From Sphaerochaetaceae bacterium (GTDB lineage: Bacteria; Spirochaetota; Spirochaetia; Sphaerochaetales; Sphaerochaetaceae), in contig JAEDOD010000057.1 in assembly GCA_016302165.1 (NCBI GenBank), forward strand, positions 1-11,379: 11,379 nt of DNA. Reading direction: 5' to 3'. Of this stretch, positions 1 through 5,684 are shown piece after piece (position 1 is the stretch's first letter; the number at the start of each line of letters is the position of its first letter). Position numbers and translations under genes: made by a program. The notes under the pieces are model-generated. The model made no database searches. It was not told where the DNA came from and saw only the letters and a list, made by a program, of their open reading frames with translations.

Positions 1-547
1 CCTGGCCTGTGCCTATGTGCCACACATCGTCTCCTATTTCCATAGCTTCAAGCTTATCTCTGAGATTTGACACTATCCTTATTTCGTTTTCGTTGTAGAA
101 GGCCTGGATTGAGCAGTAGGAGCAGCCGAAGGCGCATTGCATTACAGCATCTAGGGTCCTTAGCTTGCAGCACCTGGTCTTTTCTCCGTCCACTGGACAG
201 GGACAGCGGGAAAGCACCAGCTTCTGGTCACTCATTAGCTTTTTGGTCTTGCCTTGGCTTCTCTTCTGGGGAAAGAAGTTGGAGTAGTCTGTTTCGCTTT
301 CCCTCAGCCTCTTCATGTGGCGCCGTAGCTCTGAGATATATCTTTCTCCGTCCCTTCCGTCCTTTCCTTTAGATGTGAATGGGTGGGAGAGGACGAAGCT
401 TTCCTCCTTCCATTCCAGAAGGTCTGCCTCCTCCTTGACGATCTCCAGCTTTTCGGAGCGGGTGAAATGGATGGAGGAGAAAAGGGAGTCAAGCTTCTCC
501 CTGACAGGGGAGGGAAGAGATGAGAATATGCTTAGAAATGCGTCCAT
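1..547 (-). CDS. Radical-SAM protein, spore-photoproduct-lyase-like (SplB/COG1533 group), partial
   Basis: Partial gene: the ATG is at 547-545 and the frame stays open to the left edge, giving 182 N-terminal residues. An in-frame stop at 577-575 and the absence of another upstream ATG support this start, although the Shine-Dalgarno is weak. Residues 138-145 read CAFGCSYC, a CX3CX2C radical-SAM motif that would hold a [4Fe-4S] cluster and cleave S-adenosylmethionine. Further cysteines precede it in the segment RCPCPVDGEKTRCC. The visible end, HIGTGQ, resembles the post-cluster part of SplB-like proteins as I remember them. Known SPL directly reverses thymine-dimer-type lesions in spore DNA; non-spore-formers carry relatives whose substrate is unclear. 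Its position back-to-back with uvrC suits a DNA-repair role, which is inference. Radical SAM is near certain; the SPL-like assignment is moderate because most of the catalytic domain lies outside the window. Confidence 0.75.
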   Translation of the reverse strand, partial: MDAFLSIFSSLPSPVREKLDSLFSSIHFTRSEKLEIVKEEADLLEWKEESFVLSHPFTSKGKDGRDGERYISELRRHMKRLRESETDYSNFFPQKRSQGKTKKLMSDQKLVLSRCPCPVDGEKTRCCKLRTLDAVMQCAFGCSYCSIQAFYNENEIRIVSNLRDKLEAMEIGDDVWHIGTGQ

Positions 548-596
548 AAGGAGAGTGTAGCTTTTCTTTTTGTTCTATGGAATATAGACTTCAGGT
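548..596. promoter_or_regulatory. Short divergent intergenic region between the splB-like gene and uvrC
   Basis: These 49 bp must hold the start signals of two divergent repair genes unless the promoters lie inside the coding regions. AT-rich candidates for a -10 element exist (AATATA/TATATT around 582-587), together with a small inverted repeat TCTAT-N5-ATAGA at 574-588. No convincing -35 and -10 pair is visible in either direction. The Shine-Dalgarno sequences on both sides are poor. Confidence 0.35.
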
Positions 597-2375
597 ATGA
601 ATGAAAGTGCAAGGGATCAGGCAAGGAGCCTTCCGGAGAATCCGGGATGCTACCTGATGAAGAACAGTGAAGGAACTGTAATATATGTAGGGAAGGCAAA
701 GAACCTTAAGAGAAGGGTCAACTCCTATTTCCTTCCCAACAGGAATGCCAAGACGGCGGCTCTGGTGGAGAAGATCGCCACCATCGACTACATGATTACA
801 GGTAACGAATATGAGGCCCTGGTCCTGGAGAACAATCTGATCAAGAAATACAATCCCCACTACAACATCCTTCTCAAGGATGGAAAGAGCTATCCCTTGA
901 TCAGGATTACCAATGAGGAATATCCAAGGGTTTTCTCCACACGGAGAGTAATCAGGGATGGCTCCGAGTACTACGGGCCCTATCCTGACGGGAAAAGGCT
1001 TGGAATGTATCTGGATGCAGTGAAGGAAGCCTATCCTCTCCGTCTCTGCCAGGGAGTGCTTAAAAAAGGTCAGCCCTGCCTCTATTACCATATGAAGAAA
1101 TGTTCAGGCCCATGCATCGGAGCTATAGGCAAGGAGGAGTATGGGGAATACATCAAGGAGGTGAAGGATTTCCTGAAGGGGGATGACTCCTCCATGGTGA
1201 AGAAGGTTGAGAAGGAGATGCTTGAAGCTTCCAAGGCTCTGGATTTTGAGACAGCTGCAAAGAAAAGGGACCTTTTGGAAGCCTTGAGGGTCATGCAGCG
1301 TAACCAGAGCGTAGACGATATGGACAGAAATGAAGAGGGAAGGGATTACGCAGCCATAGAGATGCGCTCCTACCTATGTACCGTGTCTATAATGCAGTTC
1401 CGTTCCGGCAGGCTCATCGGTAAGGCCATGTATCGCTCCGAGTGTATGGGAGACGAGACAGAGACACTTCTTTCCTTCCTTGTACAGTACTACAGCGATG
1501 GAGACTCCCTTCCGGAGGAGCTTTACGTCTCCCACGAAATAGACGCTGAGCTATTATCCACCTTCTTCAAGGAGGAGATGGGACGGAAGCTGAAGGTGGA
1601 GATTCCAAGGGAGGGAAAGCACTATAGGATTCTGAGGATGGCAGGGGAGAACGCCTCCAGGGATGTGGAGAAGAGACTTAGAAGCGTAGATAATACCTCA
1701 GGACTGGAGAGACTGAAGGAGATAACAGGAATCTCTGTGCTTCCCCGTCATCTTGAAGGCTTCGATATCGCCCAGCTTTCAGGAAAATATACAGTTGCCT
1801 CCATGATAGTGTTCCGTGATGGAAATCCCAGCAACAAGGAATACCGTCACTTCTCAATGAAAAGCCTTGAAGAGAATGAAATCAACGACTTCCAGTCCAT
1901 GTATGAAGCTGTATTTCGAAGATACAGAAGGCTTAGGGATGAGAAGTCTGAGCTTCCGGACCTATTGATGGTGGACGGAGGAATCGGTCAGGTGAATGCA
2001 GCCATCAGGGCCCTGGATGAACTTGGGCTATCATTTCCTGTGGTAGGGCTTGCGGAAAGACTGGAGGAGATTGTCTTTCCAGACAACACTTCCATCCTTC
2101 TGGACCATAGCGACCCAGGCTTAAGAGTTCTCATCGCCCTCCGTGACGAGTGCCACCGCTTTGCAACTTCCTTCAATCAGAGAATGAGGAGCAAGGAGGC
2201 CTCCTTCTCCCTTCTTGAGTCCATAGAGGGAGTGGGGAAGGCAAGAAGCAGAAGGATAATGGAGAAATATGTGACAGTGGAGGCTATCCTTTCTCTGACA
2301 GCTGAAGAGCTAAGCAAGGGAGCAGGAATTCCCCTAACAGTTGCCGAAAGAGTATTGAGAAAGCTTAATTTCTGA
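597..2375 (+). CDS. uvrC: Excinuclease ABC subunit C (UvrC)
   Basis: Dual-incision nuclease of nucleotide excision repair; it acts with UvrA/UvrB and cuts 3' and then 5' of a bulky lesion. It has 592 residues, close to the usual 600 or so. Domains in order: an N-terminal GIY-YIG nuclease (GCYLM at 17-21, IYVG at 29-32, the conserved Arg region near 39-40, likely catalytic Glu78); a cysteine-rich linker (C151, C161, C169, C173); a UVR helix pair at about 199-236 that contacts UvrB; an RNase H-like endonuclease with GFDIAQ (Asp390), VDGG (Asp460) and DECHRF (His520); and a C-terminal helix-hairpin-helix region (IEGVGKAR onward). The ATG at 597 gives the standard short leader before LPENPGCYL, although the Shine-Dalgarno (CAGG) is weak. 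The stop lies inside the end of the convergent holA gene. The identification is secure. Confidence 0.97.
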   Translation: MNESARDQARSLPENPGCYLMKNSEGTVIYVGKAKNLKRRVNSYFLPNRNAKTAALVEKIATIDYMITGNEYEALVLENNLIKKYNPHYNILLKDGKSYPLIRITNEEYPRVFSTRRVIRDGSEYYGPYPDGKRLGMYLDAVKEAYPLRLCQGVLKKGQPCLYYHMKKCSGPCIGAIGKEEYGEYIKEVKDFLKGDDSSMVKKVEKEMLEASKALDFETAAKKRDLLEALRVMQRNQSVDDMDRNEEGRDYAAIEMRSYLCTVSIMQFRSGRLIGKAMYRSECMGDETETLLSFLVQYYSDGDSLPEELYVSHEIDAELLSTFFKEEMGRKLKVEIPREGKHYRILRMAGENASRDVEKRLRSVDNTSGLERLKEITGISVLPRHLEGFDIAQLSGKYTVASMIVFRDGNPSNKEYRHFSMKSLEENEINDFQSMYEAVFRRYRRLRDEKSELPDLLMVDGGIGQVNAAIRALDELGLSFPVVGLAERLEEIVFPDNTSILLDHSDPGLRVLIALRDECHRFATSFNQRMRSKEASFSLLESIEGVGKARSRRIMEKYVTVEAILSLTAEELSKGAGIPLTVAERVLRKLNF

Positions 2376-3447
2376 AGTAGTTGCTTTCCAGGGATGGGGG
2401 AGAGAGGGAGAGCCCTTCTTCCTTTCCCTTGTTCACTACAATGGAGTAGATGAGGGTCTCGAAGGTGATTTTCACAGTGTCTGTGGAAGTGCTCTTGAGT
2501 ATTTTGTCGTAGGAGCCTAGAAGGGCCACTATTCTGGTGGCATCCTCCAGAGAGTAGTATCTCATGGCCTTTCTGTAGGTCTCCTTCTCCCTGAATGATA
2601 TTCCCACGTTAGGCTTCTTTCCCACTGTGGAGTATGGGGAGACAAATGTGACGTTCCTGAAGATGTCATCTTCGCTTTTCCTCTCCTTCTTCATCATAAG
2701 GGCAGCCTCCAGCTTCCTGAAGGAAATGGAAAGAACTGATAGGGCAGGAATAAGATCCCTGGAGTCGTTAAGGAGAATGGAGGAGACAATCATCAGGGCC
2801 TTCTCCAGATTCCCTTCCGCCAAGGCGGAGAAAAGGGAATATCCATTCTCACCCTTGGTCCTTACTGAGTAGGCTTCTATGGTGTCGAGGGTGATCTGTC
2901 TCGTTCCCTGGTTCTGGATTCTCAGGAAGTTGGTTATTGAAGACACCAGGTTCTTCATTTCCTGGGTGTTGTTGTCTACAGAGGATAGGATCTCATCGAT
3001 GGCGTCCTGGGTTATCTGGAACCCTTCCTTCCTTACGTTCTCAACTATCCATCTCTTCTTCTGGTCTTCCTTCATCTCCCAGAATGTTATGGTGTTCTCC
3101 TTTCCGGCAGCCTCCACAAAGCTTTTTGGAAAGGCTGTAGGATAGTTGTCTGAAGATGTTACGATTACAGTGGCGTCCGAGGTAGGATTATTTCCCCATT
3201 CCTCCAGGGCCTTCCAGGAGGAATCTGTCTTCTTTACGTTCTCGAAGTGCTTCACCACCACAAAGCGGTATGAAGAGAAGAGGGAAGACTCCATAAGGGC
3301 TGTGGAAACTCCTTCCCCATCTTCGTCCCCTCCGAAGAAGGTATATTCCTCAGCCTCTGGATAGGAAGAGAAGACTTTCCTTCTCTCCTTCCTTATGAAT
3401 TCAATCTTTTCCCCTTCCTCTGAACCCAGAAGAATATATGCCGCCAC
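2365..3447 (-). CDS. holA: DNA polymerase III delta subunit (clamp-loader subunit HolA)
   Basis: Delta is the clamp-loader subunit that opens the beta sliding clamp. The protein begins with AAYILLGSEEGEK, the usual LLG-E-G opening of delta. SSLFSSYRFVVVK follows, with Leu56-Phe57 matching the hydrophobic beta-clamp wedge (SLF in E. coli delta). The middle and C-terminal helical domains follow, including the WIVENVRKEGF and NGYSLFSALAEGNLEKAL segments typical of the family. I place the start at GTG 3447-3445: a strong GGAGGA sits 8 bases upstream, and the GTG overlaps the lexA stop in TAGTG, giving 360 residues. An in-frame ATG at 3483 would add 12 residues, but it overlaps lexA further and lacks the family N-terminus. 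Translation is probably coupled to lexA. The sequence is divergent, as delta usually is. The last 11 bases overlap uvrC tail to tail. Confidence 0.88.
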   Translation of the reverse strand: MAAYILLGSEEGEKIEFIRKERRKVFSSYPEAEEYTFFGGDEDGEGVSTALMESSLFSSYRFVVVKHFENVKKTDSSWKALEEWGNNPTSDATVIVTSSDNYPTAFPKSFVEAAGKENTITFWEMKEDQKKRWIVENVRKEGFQITQDAIDEILSSVDNNTQEMKNLVSSITNFLRIQNQGTRQITLDTIEAYSVRTKGENGYSLFSALAEGNLEKALMIVSSILLNDSRDLIPALSVLSISFRKLEAALMMKKERKSEDDIFRNVTFVSPYSTVGKKPNVGISFREKETYRKAMRYYSLEDATRIVALLGSYDKILKSTSTDTVKITFETLIYSIVVNKGKEEGLSLSPPSLESNYFRN

Positions 3448-3461
3448 TAGTATTTCCTCCG
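3445..3461 (-). promoter_or_regulatory. TAGTG lexA stop/holA start overlap with Shine-Dalgarno
   Basis: On the minus strand the sequence reads GGAGGAAATACTAGTG. The GGAGGA ribosome-binding site lies inside the last lexA codons. The lexA TAG and the holA GTG share one G at 3447. The arrangement fixes the holA start and suggests termination-reinitiation coupling. Confidence 0.8.
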
Positions 3462-4034
3462 TATTTCCGTAAGGATACCACAAATCTCAAGGTTTTGGCT
3501 TCTGGTGATGCCCATGCTGTCATTTTCAGGCCAGAGCTCCATGAGGGAGCCTCTTATCCTCAGCCTTCTCAGCTCCATCCTCCCTTCTCCTTCCCTGGCT
3601 TTTGAAAGGACGATGTCTCCATCCTTGGGCTCCCTTTCCTTTTCAGCTATGGCTATGTCTCCAGGAAGGATTCCTCCCTCCTTCATGGACCAGGAAGTTA
3701 CCCGGAAAGCAAAGGCTGAGGGAGAGTAGGAGGAAATGGGGACGAAGAGAAACTCTTTGCTTTCCTCATCCTTTTCAGGCTCCTCTGGAAAGAAGGGGAT
3801 GGGAAGATTTCTTCTTTCCCCCTCTGTCTTCTCTCCAGGAGCTATGGACCTGGCTCCGCCCTTTCTATATATAAGGCCCTTCTTCTCCATGGCCTTCAGG
3901 GCGGAGTGGACCGCAGAAGGGGAGACTGAGAACTTTTCTCCTATCTCCCTGAGGGAAGGAGGGTATCCCATTCTGTCTGAATACTCCCAGATAAAGGATA
4001 AGATTTCGCTCTGTTTTCTTGTGGGACCTTTCAT
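3447..4034 (-). CDS. lexA: LexA-family repressor with altered S24 catalytic site
   Basis: Transcriptional repressor of the SOS LexA family, 195 residues against about 200 usually. Residues 1-65 form the LexA winged helix-turn-helix: KQSEILSFIWEYSDRMGYPP, then SLREIGEKFSVSPSAVHSAL, then the wing GLIYRKGGARSI. A charged linker occupies about 66-94, followed by an S24 peptidase-like domain with RVTSWSM (Ser116, the catalytic serine), GGILPGD, GDIV and ELWPEN. Two features depart from standard LexA. The segment matching TVKRL reads ELRRL, so catalytic Lys156 is Arg156 (codon AGA). In addition, no Ala-Gly pair is present in the linker or before the S24 domain, where RecA-stimulated self-cleavage normally occurs. 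The protein may therefore be a non-cleavable regulator, or may be inactivated differently. The ATG lacks a good Shine-Dalgarno. It is first in a pair with holA. The family call is firm; classical SOS function is doubtful. Confidence 0.85.
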   Translation of the reverse strand: MKGPTRKQSEILSFIWEYSDRMGYPPSLREIGEKFSVSPSAVHSALKAMEKKGLIYRKGGARSIAPGEKTEGERRNLPIPFFPEEPEKDEESKEFLFVPISSYSPSAFAFRVTSWSMKEGGILPGDIAIAEKEREPKDGDIVLSKAREGEGRMELRRLRIRGSLMELWPENDSMGITRSQNLEICGILTEIRRKY

Positions 4035-4093
4035 GGAGAAAAGGATAGGTCCTTTTTTCTGAGATGAAAAGGAAGAATGGAGGGTGGACGAAA

Positions 4094-4112
4094 AAACAAA
4101 AAGTTTTTGTTT
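4094..4112. promoter_or_regulatory. Perfect 19-bp palindrome, candidate operator
   Basis: The sequence is AAACAAAAA-G-TTTTTGTTT, two perfect 9-bp arms around one base, lying between the divergent lexA-like and tctC genes. Its right end overlaps the proposed -35 element of the transporter promoter. It could be bound by the neighbouring LexA-like protein (autoregulation) or by another regulator. It does not match the TTTG-N5-CAAA orientation described for Leptospira LexA. It could be chance symmetry in an A/T-tract region, but 9 of 9 paired bases is notable. Confidence 0.5.
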
Positions 4113-4137
4113 ACTTTACGGAAAAAGGCGATACAAT
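4110..4137 (+). promoter_or_regulatory. Sigma-70-type promoter for the transporter operon
   Basis: A -35 element TTTACT (4110-4115) and a -10 element TACAAT (4132-4137) are separated by 16 bp, placing transcription start near 4144. This leaves a leader of about 48 bases before the tctC ATG at 4192. The match to consensus is good at -10 and moderate at -35. The 19-bp palindrome overlaps the -35, and a GntR-type operator candidate lies just downstream of the predicted start. Confidence 0.6.
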
Positions 4138-4148
4138 CTAACCAAGAC

Positions 4149-4171
4149 ATAAGTCTGTAAGTCAGACTTAT
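4149..4171 (+). promoter_or_regulatory. Leader inverted repeat with GntR/FadR-type operator core GTCAGAC
   Basis: ATAAGTCTG-TAAGT-CAGACTTAT has perfect 9-bp arms and a 5-base centre. Nested in it (4158-4170) is TAAGTC-A-GACTTA, also a perfect palindrome, and TAAGTC(T/A)G is repeated in tandem at 4150-4157 and 4158-4165. The core GTCAGAC fits the form GTM-N-KAC known for FadR-subfamily GntR operators. It lies directly after the predicted transcription start, where a bound repressor would block the polymerase. The obvious candidate protein is the GntR/FCD regulator encoded at 9641-10345 in the same operon, which would make the operon self-regulated. No T-run follows, so it is not a terminator, although it could also fold in the mRNA close to the ribosome-binding site. 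Confidence 0.55.
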
Positions 4172-4191
4172 AAACAAAAGGAGAAAAAACT

Positions 4192-5157
4192 ATGAAAAAG
4201 GCATTGATCATCATGATAGCTGCATTCGTTGCACTTTCATGCGTATTCGCCAATGGTCAGACAGAGTCTGTCTACCCTTCACAGGGAATCGAATTCGTCA
4301 TTCCAGCATCTGCTGGCGGCGGCTCAGACCGTATGGCAAGACTTCTCATTGAAATCATCCAGAAGAATAATCTCTGCCCTCAGACAATCACAGCTTCCAA
4401 CAAGGCTGGTGGATCTGGTGCTACAGGACAGGCATATGTGAACGCAAGCCCAAATCCTGACTATGTGATCTTTACAATCAATGATGCCCATACCCTTGGC
4501 GGAAACAAGGCCGGCACAATCCCATCAGGCAACTTCACTCAGCTTGCCCTTCTTGGTGTGGACGAAGTTCTCTTCGTCACAAAGGGTGACGCTCCATACA
4601 GCACAATGGAAGAGGCAATTGCTGCAATCAAGGCTAATCCAAAGTCACTGGTAGTAGGATGCGCAGACCAGCTTGACAGAATCTGTGTCCAGGATATCAA
4701 CGCTTCCTATGGTGTAGAGTTCACAGATACTCTCTTCGGTGGCGCTGGCGACATCGCTACAGCTATCCTTGGTGGCCACGTACAGTTCGGTATGTTCAAC
4801 CCATCGGAATGTGTTGCTCTGATCAACTCAGGAGACCTGAAGGCTCTCGCACTGTTCTCAGAGGAAAGGACCAGTGTAGCAGGACTTGAGAATGTTCCAA
4901 CCTTCACAGAGATGGGACATCCTGAGCTTGTCTACAAGATGACAAGAGGCGTCCTTGGCAACGCAAACATGAGCAGGGAAGCCCAGCTCTTCTGGTCAGA
5001 TGTCTTCGAGAAGGTCTGTGCAACAGACGATTGGCAGAAGGGTTACTGCGCAGCTAACGGCGTAACTCCTATGTACATGAACTGTGACGACTACAGCGCA
5101 TTCTACGTAGAAAACGAAAAGTCTCTTCTTGAGAAGCTTTCAAAGCTTCCTGACTGA
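4192..5157 (+). CDS. tctC: Tripartite tricarboxylate transporter substrate-binding protein (TctC/Bug family)
   Basis: Periplasmic receptor that captures a carboxylated substrate and delivers it to TctAB. It has 321 residues. The signal peptide is at 1-20 (MKK, a hydrophobic core, then VFA|NGQ, a good signal-peptidase I site). A cysteine at residue 17 (ALSC) could allow lipoprotein processing under loose spirochaetal rules, but the VFA site fits better. The mature protein opens with the Bug-family pattern IEFVIPASAGGGSDRMARLL. Later come the expected NKAGGSGATGQAYV, GGAGDIATAILGGHVQFG and TEMGHPEL segments. Many Bug proteins bind carboxylates, but family membership does not define the ligand. 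A strong AAGGAG lies 8 bases before the ATG. It is the first gene of the operon and is followed by a stable hairpin, consistent with receptor made in excess over the membrane subunits. Confidence 0.92.
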   Translation: MKKALIIMIAAFVALSCVFANGQTESVYPSQGIEFVIPASAGGGSDRMARLLIEIIQKNNLCPQTITASNKAGGSGATGQAYVNASPNPDYVIFTINDAHTLGGNKAGTIPSGNFTQLALLGVDEVLFVTKGDAPYSTMEEAIAAIKANPKSLVVGCADQLDRICVQDINASYGVEFTDTLFGGAGDIATAILGGHVQFGMFNPSECVALINSGDLKALALFSEERTSVAGLENVPTFTEMGHPELVYKMTRGVLGNANMSREAQLFWSDVFEKVCATDDWQKGYCAANGVTPMYMNCDDYSAFYVENEKSLLEKLSKLPD

Positions 5158-5164
5158 GGCCTTA

Positions 5165-5188
5165 GGGGACTGCCTTAGGGCAGTCCCT
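5165..5188 (+). other. mRNA hairpin between tctC and tctB
   Basis: GGGACTGCC-TTAG-GGCAGTCCC is a perfect 9-bp GC-rich stem (5166-5174 with 5179-5187) with a 4-base loop, extendable by a G-U pair. It starts 8 bases after the tctC stop. An A-rich sequence follows rather than a T-run, so it is not a standard rho-independent terminator. The likely role is to stabilise or trim the 3' end of the binding-protein message so that tctC outnumbers tctBA. GCCTTAGGG also occurs twice as a direct repeat (5159-5167 and 5172-5180). Confidence 0.7.
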
Positions 5189-5205
5189 ATCAAAAAGGAT
5201 AATTC

Positions 5206-5673
5206 ATGATAGTAGAAATAATTCTCGGGGCAATATTCATTGTCTTGTCATTGGTGTGGATGTATGTAGGCATATTTCAGCTTGGCATATGGGTTCCAGG
5301 GGTGAAGGCCTCTGCAGGACTGGTGCCTACAGTATTTGCCGCCCTTGTTCTGGTGTTTTCAGTGTTCATGGTCCTTTCTGCCGTGAAGAAGCTGATCAGC
5401 GGTGAAAAGAAGGAGGAGAAGAAGGCTATCTCTCTTCCAAAGGTCCTGGAATCCATACTCCCTGTAGTATTTGGAATTGTAGGCATATTTGTATTCGAGT
5501 ATTTCGGAGTGGTAGTGTTCACCTTCACCCTATCCTTCCTCTGGCTACTGCTGCTGAGCAGGAAGAAGTGGACCTTCGCCCTTCTGGTGGCGGTGATTCT
5601 CACTCTGTTCATATATTTGGTGTTCGAGCTATGGTTGAAGATCCCGTTCCCGGGAAGAATCTTCAAACTCTAA
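5206..5673 (+). CDS. tctB: Tripartite tricarboxylate transporter small membrane subunit (TctB)
   Basis: Small integral membrane partner of TctA; it is poorly conserved in sequence and needed for uptake. It has 155 residues, the usual size. Hydrophobic segments lie at about 4-24, 38-58, 82-100, 102-117 and 123-144, with a very lysine/glutamate-rich cytoplasmic-type loop at 61-73. The C-terminus (LKIPFPGRIF) resembles the proline-containing tail common in TctB. The two middle segments may form one re-entrant or two short helices, so four or five crossings are possible. The Shine-Dalgarno is AAGGAT. The identification rests as much on position between tctC and tctA as on sequence. Confidence 0.87.
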   Translation: MIVEIILGAIFIVLSLVWMYVGIFQLGIWVPGVKASAGLVPTVFAALVLVFSVFMVLSAVKKLISGEKKEEKKAISLPKVLESILPVVFGIVGIFVFEYFGVVVFTFTLSFLWLLLLSRKKWTFALLVAVILTLFIYLVFELWLKIPFPGRIFKL

Positions 5674-5684
5674 GGAGATGACAG

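Noticed and set aside
67..560. Two short plus-strand open frames in the first 560 bases
   Set aside because: They are serine/arginine-rich shadows of the minus-strand radical-SAM gene, whose frame is open throughout and carries a conserved motif.
4149..4171. Leader inverted repeat as an intrinsic terminator or attenuator
   Set aside because: No T-run follows and there is no leader peptide or alternative stem; an operator reading explains the symmetry better.
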